Source: Triticum aestivum (taxonomy: Eukaryota > Streptophyta > Magnoliopsida > Poales > Poaceae). From it: 64,000 nucleotides of DNA. The stretch's first letter is position 1. Each line of letters starts with the position of its first letter. Below the pieces are notes generated by a model. The model had not been told where the DNA came from and made no database searches. It saw only the letters and a list, made by a program, of their open reading frames with translations. The position numbers and the translations under genes were made by a program. Below are positions 55,162 through 64,000 of the stretch, piece after piece. The stretch is taken from assembly GCF_018294505.1 (NCBI RefSeq), contig NC_057808.1:354132696-354196695 (forward strand), written 5' to 3'.

Positions 55162-55355
55162 GGGGAGGAGGGGGGCGGCAGACACACGCGCGCCCTCCTC
55201 TCCCTTCGCCTTCGCAAGCGCCATTCCCTTCTTTCTCTTCTCCGCTGCCGTAGCACCTCTTCCTTGTTACGGTCTTCTCTCACCGTGGCCTTCTTGCTCG
55301 CCGCTGCCTTCGTCCGCTCGCCACCACGCCGCGCCTCCGACGAGCGCCTGAGCCC

Positions 55356-57503
55356 ATGGCCCGTGCGCGCGCCGGGGACTGGGATGGGTCCAACGTGCAC
55401 GAGGATCATCTCGCCTTCCTCCACCGGACGCGAAGCTTGCCCCACGAGGCGCATGTGAAGGTGCGCGTCCCTCCCAAAGCAGAAATCTTTCGGCACCGGA
55501 GGAGGACGAGCGCATCATCTTCTGGTCGCATTTCCTCCGCGGCTTCGGCCTTCCGGCGAGCGGCTTCCTGCGCACTTTCCTTAACTTCTACCAAGTCCAG
55601 CCGCAGCACCTCACGCCTAACACGGTGGTACTGGTGGCCGCCTTCGTCACCATGTGCGAAGGTTACCTCGGCACTCTTCCCACCCTCGAGCTCTGGGCTG
55701 AGTGCTTCTACATCAAGCTCGGCAACGCTGCCAAGGGCACGCCGGCTCAGTGTGGAGCTTGTGTAGCGGTGCGGCGTCCAGGTGCCGAGAATCGCTTCCC
55801 GTCCATCACTCTGCTGCAGTCGGCTAGACTGTGGCAGAAGTCTTACTTCTACATCAAGAACCTCCACCCGACGCTGGACTACATCAACCTGCTGGCCTAC
55901 GCGGCTGGTCCGCCTGCCGAGCTGTGCGCCAGCCGGCGATACAAGCCGGCCACTCTTTCGGCCGCCTCCAACGCTGCCCTCGCCCGAATCCAGGTGATGA
56001 CGGAGTCGGAGGGCCTCAAGGTCTCGGACTTGCTGGCCGCCTATGTGGAGCGCCGAGTGCTCCCCCTTCAAGCCTGGCCGCACATCATCATCAGCATGAG
56101 CGGGCACCGGGACCCGTGCCCGATGTGCACGCGGGACCTGCCGGACGTGGAGGTGGTCTGACTGGTCAATTACTTCTCCAAATTCAAGCTGTCGGAGAAG
56201 GACTGGTAGTTCGGCAAGCGGCCGTTCAACCGCGCACACCCGCCGCCTGAGGTGAGTCTTGTTATCCCTTTCTTCTTCTTTGCTTATTTGAGTTCTTGCC
56301 TTGCCGTCTGATCAGTCGGCAATTGAACAGGTCTTCTCGACCCAGTCGGCCGATGACGCTCTAGAGCCGGGTTACGTGTTCATGTCGGACCAGACGAGAA
56401 GTGACGTGGATGACCCCGACTTGGGGGGGCCGCCATGGAGGAGGATGACGCCACAGGTGGTGGTGGCGGAGGAGGCGACTCTGGATGAGGCGTCGTCGAG
56501 GATTGGCCGGACGACGCCGAGGAGGAGACCGAGCCAGGCCGCGCGCAGGGCGCCAACAAGGCGGGTGCGAGCTCCTCAGCCGCGCTGGTGGCACCAGGCG
56601 GCGCGTCGAACCGCTGAGCCGACTTGTTCCTATTCGGCAGCCGGCCGAAGAAGCCCAAGAATTCGGCCACTACGACCAGGCGGCAGGAGGCCGCCGCGAA
56701 GGTGGCCCAGTTCCAAAGGACCCCGAAGCAGCCCCCGATAGTGTCTGCGTAAGTGCATGGTTTTTCTTGTGTTTTCTTTTCTTCTTTCTTGCAAACTCTT
56801 TCTGAGTTTCTTCTTGTATTGTTGGAACCGGGCTGCGCTCTCTCTTGAGTGGCCGGCCTGTGCTTCTGTGATCGGGGTGGCAGAAGGTTCCGCCAACACC
56901 CACCGCATAGACCTGCTCGCCGATCTCTAGGAGGAGACGGAGAAGAACGCGTGGGAGGCGCGCGAGGAGCGGGAGGAAGCGGAACGATAGAGGGTGGAAG
57001 CGGCCAAGGCGGCGCGAGCGGACGCGGACGCAACAGCCAAGGCCCAAGCCGACACCGCGGCCAAGGCCCAAGCGGCCACGGCCGCCAGGGCGCAAGCGGA
57101 AGAGGCCGCACGCGGCCGGACTCCGCAACTCGTCATCCCTCTGCGCGCCGCGCCACCCGCGCCCGAGATCCCGGCGCTGACTGGAGGAGCCGACAACGAC
57201 TAGCTGGTCATGGAGAAGGGAGGGGGCGACGTCATCATCTTGGGGGCAGAGGTGCCCCCGCAAGCGCCGACTGCCGAAGCCCAAGGCAGTCGGCCTGACG
57301 TGCCACTGGCGCCGCCGATCAGTGGCGAGCTGGTGGTGGGGGTGACCCCATAATCCGTACTCCAGTGCGCCGGCGTGTGGCGAGGGCGACGTCAGCGCCA
57401 CGGCCGCAGGAGATCGAGGCCGCAAGCTCGTCGTCCCTAGATGCAGAGGCCACCAGCGCCGTCCCGCCAGAATTGACGCCTGGGGGCGGGACGGGTGAGG
57501 GAG
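55356..57503 (+). pseudogene. E2 antisense gene, 3'-truncated by E3
   Basis: Homologue of the E1 antisense gene. Exon 1 has WDGSNVHEDHLAFLHRTRSL, WSHFLRGFGLPASGFLRTFL and MCTRDLPDVEVV. The intron at 56252-56330 (GT-AG) is at the same codon position as E1's first intron (after PPPE / PPPT). An Ala/Lys/Gln-rich coiled-coil stretch at 56994-57120 equals E1 exon 3. Breaks: frameshift near 55492, TGA at 56159-56161, TAG at 56206-56208 and others. The two copies diverge clearly yet keep the same intron, which argues for selection on a spliced antisense gene in their past. Confidence 0.8.
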
Positions 57504-59011
57504 TGATACGTCTCCGTCGTATCTATAATTTTTGATTGTTCCATGCCAATATTATACAACTTTCATATACTTTTGGCAACTTTTTATACTATTTTTGGGA
57601 CTAACATATTGATCTAGTGCCCAGTGCCAGTTCCTGTTTGTTGCATGTTTTATATTTCACAGAAACCCCATATCAAACTGAATCCAAACGGGATAAAAAC
57701 GGACGGAGATTATTTTTGGAATATTCGGAGAATATGGGAAGGAAAATCCACGCGAGACGGTGCCCGAGGGAACGAGGCTGGGGCGCGCCCCTAACCCTCG
57801 TGGCCCCCCTGTAAGGTGGTTGATGCCCTTCTTCGGCCGCAAGAAAGCTAATTTTTAGGAAAAAATCACGGCGAAGATTTCAGTCCAATCGGAGTTACGG
57901 ATCTCCATATATATACGAAACGGTGAAAGGGCAGCAGACCAGAACGCAGAAACACAGAGAGACAGAGAGACAGGTCCAATCGGAGGGGCTCTCGCCCCTC
58001 CCATGCCATGGAGGCCAAGGACCAGAGGGGAAACCCTTCTCCCATCTTGGGAGGAGGTCAAGGAAGAAGAAGAAGGGCCCCCTCTCCCCTTCTCTTCCGG
58101 TGGCGCCGAAACGCTGCCGTGGCCACCATCATCATCACCGCGATCTTCACCAACACCTCTGCCATCTTCACCAACATCTCCATCACCTTCCCCCCTCTAT
58201 CTACAGCAGTCCACTCTACCGCAACCCGCTGTACCCTCTACTTGAACATGGTGCTTTATGCTACATATTATTATCCAATGATGTGTTGCCATCCTATGAT
58301 GTCTGAGTAGATTTTCGTTGTCCTATCGGTGGTTGATGAATTGCTATGATTGATTTAATTTGCTTGTGGTTATGTTGCTGTCCTTTGGTGCCCATCATAT
58401 GAGCGCGTGCGTGGATCACACCATAGGGTTAGTTGTATGTTGATAGGACTATGCATTGGAGGGCAAGAGTGACAGAAGCTTCTACCTAGCATATAAATTG
58501 ATGCATACGGGATTGAAGGGGGACCAATATATCTTAATTCTATGGTTGGGTTTTACCTTAATGAACGTTAGTAGTTGCGGATGCTTGCTAATAGTTCCAA
58601 TCATAAGTGCATAGAATTCCAAGTCAGGGATGACATGCTAGCAGTGGCCTCTCCCACATAAAACTTGCTATCGGTCTAGTAAAGTAGTCAACTGCATAGG
58701 GACAATTTCGCAACTCCTACCACCACTTTTCCACACTCGCTATATTTACTTTATTGTGTCTTTATCTAAACAGCCCCTAGTGTTTATTTACGCGCTCTTT
58801 ATTATGTTGCAAACCTATCCAAAAACACCTACAAAGTACTTCTAGTTTCATACTTGTTCTAGCTAAAGTGAATGCTAAGCGTGTGTAGAGTTGTATCGGT
58901 GGTCGATAGAACTTTAGGGAATATTTGTTCTACCTTTAGCTCCTCCTTGGGTTCAACACTCTTACTTATCGAAAGAGGCTACAGTTGATCCCCTATACTT
59001 GTGGGTTATCA
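57504..59011 (+). repeat. E3 5' LTR, 1508 bp
   Basis: TGATACGTCTCC... to ...CTTGTGGGTTATCA. TATA box region CCATATATATACG at ~57906. The start TGATACGTCTCC is shared with the LTR at 52190, but the interior differs. Confidence 0.9.
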
Positions 59012-59022
59012 AGACCTTTTTC

Positions 59023-59040
59023 TGGCGCCGTTGCCGGGGA
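59023..59040 (+). other. E3 primer binding site, matching tRNA-Asp
   Basis: TGGCGCCGTTGCCGGGGA is the perfect complement of the 3' end of plant tRNA-Asp(GUC), whose 3' end is known to be TCCCCGGCAACGGCGCCA. It lies 11 bases inside the LTR edge. Confidence 0.85.
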
Positions 59041-59135
59041 GCAATAGCGTGGGGTGAATAATCTTGTGTGTGCTTGTTTGCTTTATCACTAAGTAATTTT
59101 TATTTGCTGTTCTTAGTTGTTTTCTATCTTTAGTT

Positions 59136-60475
59136 ATGGGTAGGAAACGCAAAATACCAAAAAAATTAGTTGTACCTACTGAACCAATGGTTGAAGAACC
59201 ACTCAAAATCTATCACACTCCTGAAGCTTTTTACTTGGATCATCTTTGATCCCTATGTGCTCGTGCTAAAACCCCAACTAGCTTAGTTGAGGGCAAATCT
59301 TTAGATGAGCATGCTTGTTATGTGCGACACCGCATATCTGAAAAAGGGAAACTTTTACTGGGTCAAATTCATCGTTTGCAATGCTATGCTTGGAATTTAT
59401 GTGAAATATATGATTTTACTTGTTGTTCTGAAAACCCTAAGAAACACCTTCCCTATCAATGTGAGTTTAGTGATAATGGAATCGTATCTTCGTATGCTAA
59501 GGGTGTTTATAGTTACTATGATGTTCAACAAATCAAAGAATTTGTTGCTTTTAAGGGTGCTTATGAAATTGCTTCTTTGATTGAAAAGTATGATGCTACT
59601 CTTTACAAGTCTGAAAATTTTGCCATACTTGAATATTGTTATGATAACTATGCTTCTAATGCCTATGTTAAACCATATATTGAGGACTCCTCCGCTGTCC
59701 AAGAAGAGACTAATATTTTGCAGGAATCTATGGAAGAAGAAATTGATGAAACTATGAGCTCATTAGATCAAAAAGATGATGAGGAGAGCGAAGAACAAAA
59801 GGAGGAAGAGCGGATTAGCTACCCGTGCCCACCTTCTAATGAGAGTAACTCTTCAACTCATACATTGTTTAATTCCCTTCGTGCTTACCGAAGGATGATT
59901 GCTATGATGATTGTTATGATCCCGTTGATTCTTTTGAAATATCCCTTTTTGATGATGCTTGCTATGCTTGTGGCCAAGATGCCAATATGAATTATGCTTA
60001 TGGAGATGAACTTGCTATTGTTCCTTATGTCAAACATGAAATTGTTTCTATTGCACCCACGCATGATAGTCCTATTATCTTTTTGAATTCTCCCGACTAC
60101 ACTATATCGGAGAAGTTTGCACTTATTAAAGATTATATTGATGGGCTGCCTTTTATCGTTGCACATGATGATTTTGATGAATATAATAGACATGTGCTTG
60201 CTGCTCCTACTTGCAATTATTATGAGAGAGGAACTATATCTCCACCTCTCTATGTTTCCAACACGAAAAAATTGCAAGAAACTGTTTATACTATGCATTG
60301 GCCTTTACTATGTGTGCATGAATTGTTCCTTTATGACATGCCGATGCATAGGAAGATAGTTAGACTTCGTTGTTGCATGATATATGTTACTTTGTGCTCA
60401 CTACCAAATTACAAATCATTGTTAATTAAAATTGGCTTTGATATACCTTGGGATCCGGGTGGATTCACTACTTGA
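59136..60475 (+). pseudogene. E3 protein of unknown function
   Basis: Begins MGRKRKIPKKLVVPTEP at 59136, then stops at TGA 59248-59250. It continues open from 59251 with QIHRLQCYAWNLCEIYDFTC and an acidic linker (EEEIDETMSSLDQKDDEESE, ~59730-59790). A frameshift near 59895 separates a further segment (DDCYDPVDSFEISLFDDACY and MNYAYGDELAIVPYVKHEIV), ending DIPWDPGGFTT at 60475. About 440 residues in all. No gag, protease, RT or integrase motif is visible; the N-terminus is very basic, which suits RNA binding. I recall similar hypothetical proteins repeated in wheat genomes. Whether it is a divergent gag is open. Confidence 0.6.
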
Positions 60476-63395
60476 GCACTATATGCCTAGCTTAATGGCT
60501 TTAAAGAAAGCGCTGCCAGGGAGACAACCCGGAAGTTTTAGAGAGTCATTTATTTCTGTTGTGTGCTTTTATATAGTTTAAAAACAAAAAAATAAAGAGC
60601 GGAACCCAAAACTTTTCAAAAAGGATAGTGAAAGTGAGAAAGACAAGCATTGTTGAAGTGGGAGAGCTCCTTGAACTTTGTTCATGCTCACGAAAACTTT
60701 GTGAATCTTGATTACATAAACTTTTCAACAAAAATAATTATCCCCTTATACAATTCCATTGTATTATAAAAATAATGTTCCAAGATTTGCCTTTAGGATG
60801 TTTACAATGCTTGTTGGTTTGTACGGTGCAGGACAGAAACTTTGGCTGTAGTGCGCGATTTTACATTTTTTACTGGAACGTCAAATTGTTCTGATTCTTT
60901 TTGAACTGTCTTTCTATAAAAAAAAATTAGTTTTCCTAATTTTTGTAGAATTTTTCATGTAACATAAGTATGGTGAATGTTCAGGTTATTACAGACTGTT
61001 CTGTTTTAGACAGATTCTGTTTTTGATGCATAGTTTGCTTGTTTTGATGAAACTATCAATTTATATCGGTGGATTAAGCCATGGAAAAGTTATATTACAG
61101 TAGCTACAATGAAAAAAATAATATGAATTGGTTTGCAACAGTACTTAGAGTACTGATTTGCTTTATTATACTAACGGATCTTACCGAGTTTTGTGTTGAA
61201 GTTTTGTGTGGATGAAGTGTTCGATGATCGAGAAGGTCTCGATGTGAGAAGAAGGAAGAGAGGCAAGAGCTCAAGCTTGGGGATGCCCAAGGTACCCCAA
61301 GTAAATATTCAAGAAGACTCAAGCGTCTAAGCTTGGGGATGCCCCGGAAGGTATCCCCTCTTTCTTCAACAACTTTCGTTCATGCGATATGTGCAATCTT
61401 GGATCGTCTTTTGCATTTAGTTTTCATTTTTCTTTTATGCACCATGCTGGTATGAGATAGTCCTTGGTTGATTCATATAATGCTCATTGCACTTCACTTA
61501 AATATTTTGAGTATGGCTTTATAGAATGCTTCATGTGCTTCACTTATATCATTTGAAGTCTGGATTGCCTGTTTCTCTTCACATAGAAAACCGCCATTTG
61601 TAGAATGCTCTTTTGCTTCACTTATATTTGTTAGAGCGTGGGCATATCTTTTGTAGAAATAATTAAACTCTCTTGCTTCACTTATATCTATTTAGAGAGA
61701 CGACAGGAATTGGTCATTCACATGGTTAGTCATAAAATCCTACATAAAACTTGTAGATCACTGAATATGATGTGTTTGATTCCTTGCAATAGTTTTGCGA
61801 TATAAAGATGGTGATATTAGAGTCATGCTAGTGGGTAGTTGTGGATTAGTAGAAATACTTGTGTTGAGGTTTGTGATTCCCGTAGCATGCACGTATGGTG
61901 AACCGTTATGTAACGAAGTCGGAGCATGAGGTATTTATTGATTGTCTTCCTTATGAGTGGCGGTCGGGGAGGAGCGATGGTCTTTTCCTACCAATCTATC
62001 CCCCTAGGGGCATGCTTAGTAGTACTTTGCTTTGAGGGCTAATAAAATTTTGCAATAAGTATATGAGTTCTTTATGACTAATGCGAGTCCATGGATTATA
62101 CGCACTCTCACCCTTCCATCATTGCTAGCCTCTTCGGTACCGTGCATTGCCCTTTCTCACCTCGAGAGTTGGTGCAAACTTCGGCGGTGCATACAAACCC
62201 CGTGATACGATACGCTCTATCACACATAAGCCTCATTATATCTTCCTCAAAACAGCCGCCATACCTACCTATCATGGCATTTCCATAGCCATTCCGAGAT
62301 ATTGCAATGCAACTTCCATCATCATCATATACATGACTTGAGCATTTATTGTCATATTGCTTTGCATGATCGTAAGATAGCTAGCATCATGTTTTCATGG
62401 CTTGTCCGTTTTTTGATGTCATTGCTATGCTAGATCATTGCACATCCCGGTACACCGCCGGAGGCATTCATATAGAGTCATATCTTTGTTCTAGTATCGA
62501 GTTGTAATATCGAGTTGTAAGTAAATAAAAGTGTGATGATCATCATTATTAGAGCATTGCCCCAATAAAAAAAGAAAGGCCAAAGAAGCCTAAATAAAAA
62601 AGGGGCCAAAGAAGCCCGCAAAAAAAGGGGGCAATGTTACTATCCTTTTACCACACTTGTGCTTCAAAGTAGCACCATGTTCTTCATATAAAGAGTCTCT
62701 TGAGTTATCACTTTCATATACTAGTGGGAATTTTCATTATAGAACTTGGCTTGTATATTCCAACGATGGGTTCCTCAAATGCCCTAGGTCTTCATGAGCA
62801 AGCAAGTTGGATGCACACCCACTTAGTTTCAGTTTGAGCTTTCATATACTTATAGCTCTAGTGCATCCGTTGCATGGCAATCCCTACTCCTCACATTGAC
62901 ATCAATTGATGGGCGTCACCATAGCCCGTTGATTAGTCGCGTCGATGTGAGACTTTCTCCTTTTTGTCTTCTCCACATAACCTCCATCATCATATTCTAT
63001 TCCACCCATAGTGCTATATCCATGGCTTGCGCTCATGTATTGCGTGAGGGTTGAAAATGCTGAAGCGCGTTAAAAAGTATGAACCAATTGCTCGGCTTGT
63101 CATCGGGGTTGTGCATGATTTGAATATTTTGTGTGGTGAAGATGGAGCATAGCCAGACTATATGATTTTGTAGGGATAACTTTCTTTGGCCTTGTTATTT
63201 TGAAAAGACATGATTGCTTTATTAGTAGGCTTGAAGTATTATTGTTTTTATGTCAAATGATAGACTATTGCTTTGAATCACTCGTGTCTTAATATTCATG
63301 CCATGATTAGATACATGATCAAGATTATGCTAGGTAGCATTCCACATCAAAAATTATCTTTTTATCATTTACCTACTCGAGGATGAGCAGGAATT
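60476..63395 (+). other. E3 long non-coding internal region
   Basis: AT-rich, no protein-like frame of note. It holds ~75-bp imperfect repeats with GCTTCACTTATAT (61490-61690), purine repeats with CCAAAGAAGCC (62575-62640), and two extra copies of the polypurine-tract motif AAGCTTGGGGATGC at 61273 and 61329. Such long untranslated regions are common in large non-autonomous retrotransposons. Confidence 0.65.
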
Positions 63396-63409
63396 AAGCT
63401 TGGGGATGC
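63396..63409 (+). other. E3 polypurine tract
   Basis: AAGCTTGGGGATGC ends exactly at the 3' LTR start, TGATACATCTCC. The same 14-mer occurs at 61273-61286 and 61329-61342. Confidence 0.75.
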
Positions 63410-64000
63410 TGATACATCTCCATCGTATCTATAATTTTTTATTGTTCCATGCCAATATTATACAACTTTCATATACTTTTGGCAACTTTTTATACTATTT
63501 TTGGGACTAACATATTGATCCAGTGCCCAGTGCCAGTTCCTGTTTGTTGCATGTTTTATGTTTCGCAGAAACCCCATATCAAACGGAATCCAAACGGGAT
63601 AAAAACGGACGGAGATTATTTTTGGAATATTCGGAGAATATGGGAAGGAAAATTCACGTGAGACGGTGCCCGAGGGAGGCACGAGGCAGGGGGGCGCCCC
63701 ACCCCCTGGGCACGCCCCTGACCCTCGTGGGCCCCGATAAGGCGGTTGATGCCCTTCTTCGGCCGCAAGAAAGCTAATTTTTAGGAAAAAATCACGGCTA
63801 AGATTTCAGTCCAATCGGAGTTACGGATCTCCATATATATACGAAACGGTGAAAGGGCAGCAGACTAGAACGCAGAAACAGAGAGAGACAGAGAGACGGA
63901 TCCAATCTCGGAGGGGCTCTCTCCCCTCCCATGCCATGGAGGCCAAGGACCAGAGGGGAAACCCTTCTCCCATCTAGGGAGGAGGTCAAGGAAGAAGAAG
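63410..64000 (+). repeat. E3 3' LTR, 5' portion
   Basis: Matches the first ~590 bp of 57504-59011. About 20 differences and a larger insertion (~63690-63720, CACCCCCTGGG) are seen. The window ends inside it. Confidence 0.9.

Larger units (their letters stand above)
53528..57503 (-). mobile_element. E2: 3' part of an E1-related retrotransposon
   Basis: The 3' LTR (53528-54676), polypurine tract, TATA box and the start of the antisense gene are in the same order as in E1, and the sequence is related but much diverged. Gag-pol is not present because E3 inserted at 57504; the rest would lie beyond the window. Confidence 0.88.
57504..64000 (+). mobile_element. E3: non-autonomous LTR retrotransposon, runs off the window
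   Basis: 5' LTR 57504-59011, primer binding site 59023-59040, one ORF (59136-60475), ~2.9 kb without coding sequence, polypurine tract, and 3' LTR from 63410 to the end. Gag-core, protease, RT and integrase motifs are all absent. It interrupts the antisense gene of E2; GGGAG (57499-57503) is one side of its probable target duplication. The LTR parts available for comparison differ at about 20 positions plus an indel near 57780 / 63690. Confidence 0.88.

Noticed and set aside
59023..59040. A tRNA gene fragment (tRNA-Asp 3' end)
   Set aside because: Only 18 bases match and on the complementary strand next to an LTR, which defines a primer binding site.

Overview
The window is plant nuclear DNA, almost certainly from a Triticeae grass (wheat, Aegilops, rye or barley group). 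The basis is nested Ty3/gypsy LTR retrotransposons of the Tat and Athila lineages, a CACTA-type element end, and an F-box/FBD gene with the short introns typical of cereals. There are no bacterial operons, rRNA, tRNA or CRISPR arrays. Host genes occupy only the first ~18.5 kb; everything to the right is transposon on transposon.

Host genes. A small hypothetical gene on the minus strand (about 1194-1997) stands head to head with an F-box/LRR/FBD gene on the plus strand (2893-18479). A complete 13.87-kb LTR retrotransposon (here E1, 3577-17445) has split the first exon of the F-box gene. The 5-bp target duplication CCAGT is on both sides, and the reading frame continues exactly across the insertion. 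The F-box gene also has two in-frame stops, so it is a pseudogene.

Mobile part, left to right: (1) E1, a Tat-lineage element whose gag-pol is on the minus strand; an intron-containing antisense gene (aORF) lies between pol and the 3' LTR and has its own TATA box. (2) 18.9-24.8 kb, a probable CACTA-type right end with a 1.68-kb tandem duplication, 72-82-bp repeats and sixteen CTGTTCATCC-like motifs. (3) Element B (24.8-33.1 kb plus 41.0-41.4 kb), another Tat element with a spliced aORF, cut on the left by the CACTA-like end. (4) Element C (33086-41016) inserted into B's LTR with target duplication GGGCC. (5) Element D (41395-47539), the same family as C in opposite orientation, with B inserted in its 3' end. 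(6) A degenerate Athila-type element (47.5-52.2 kb) carrying a solo LTR (47750-49325, target duplication ACTAG). (7) An LTR at 52190 resembling Triticeae Sabrina-type LTRs, broken by E2 (53528-57503), a diverged relative of E1. E2 is in turn broken by E3 (57504 to beyond the window), a non-autonomous element encoding only one protein of unknown function.

How the parts relate. B, C, D, E1 and E2 are Tat-type. In E1, E2 and a remnant in C, the stretch between polypurine tract and pol holds a promoter and gene pointing against gag-pol; B has the gene but its promoter end is lost. This recurring antisense module is the most interesting functional feature. All coding regions carry stops or frameshifts, so no element here looks autonomous now. 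By-eye LTR divergence is about 3% for E1 and 4-5% for C, i.e. insertions of roughly one to two million years if the usual grass LTR rate applies.
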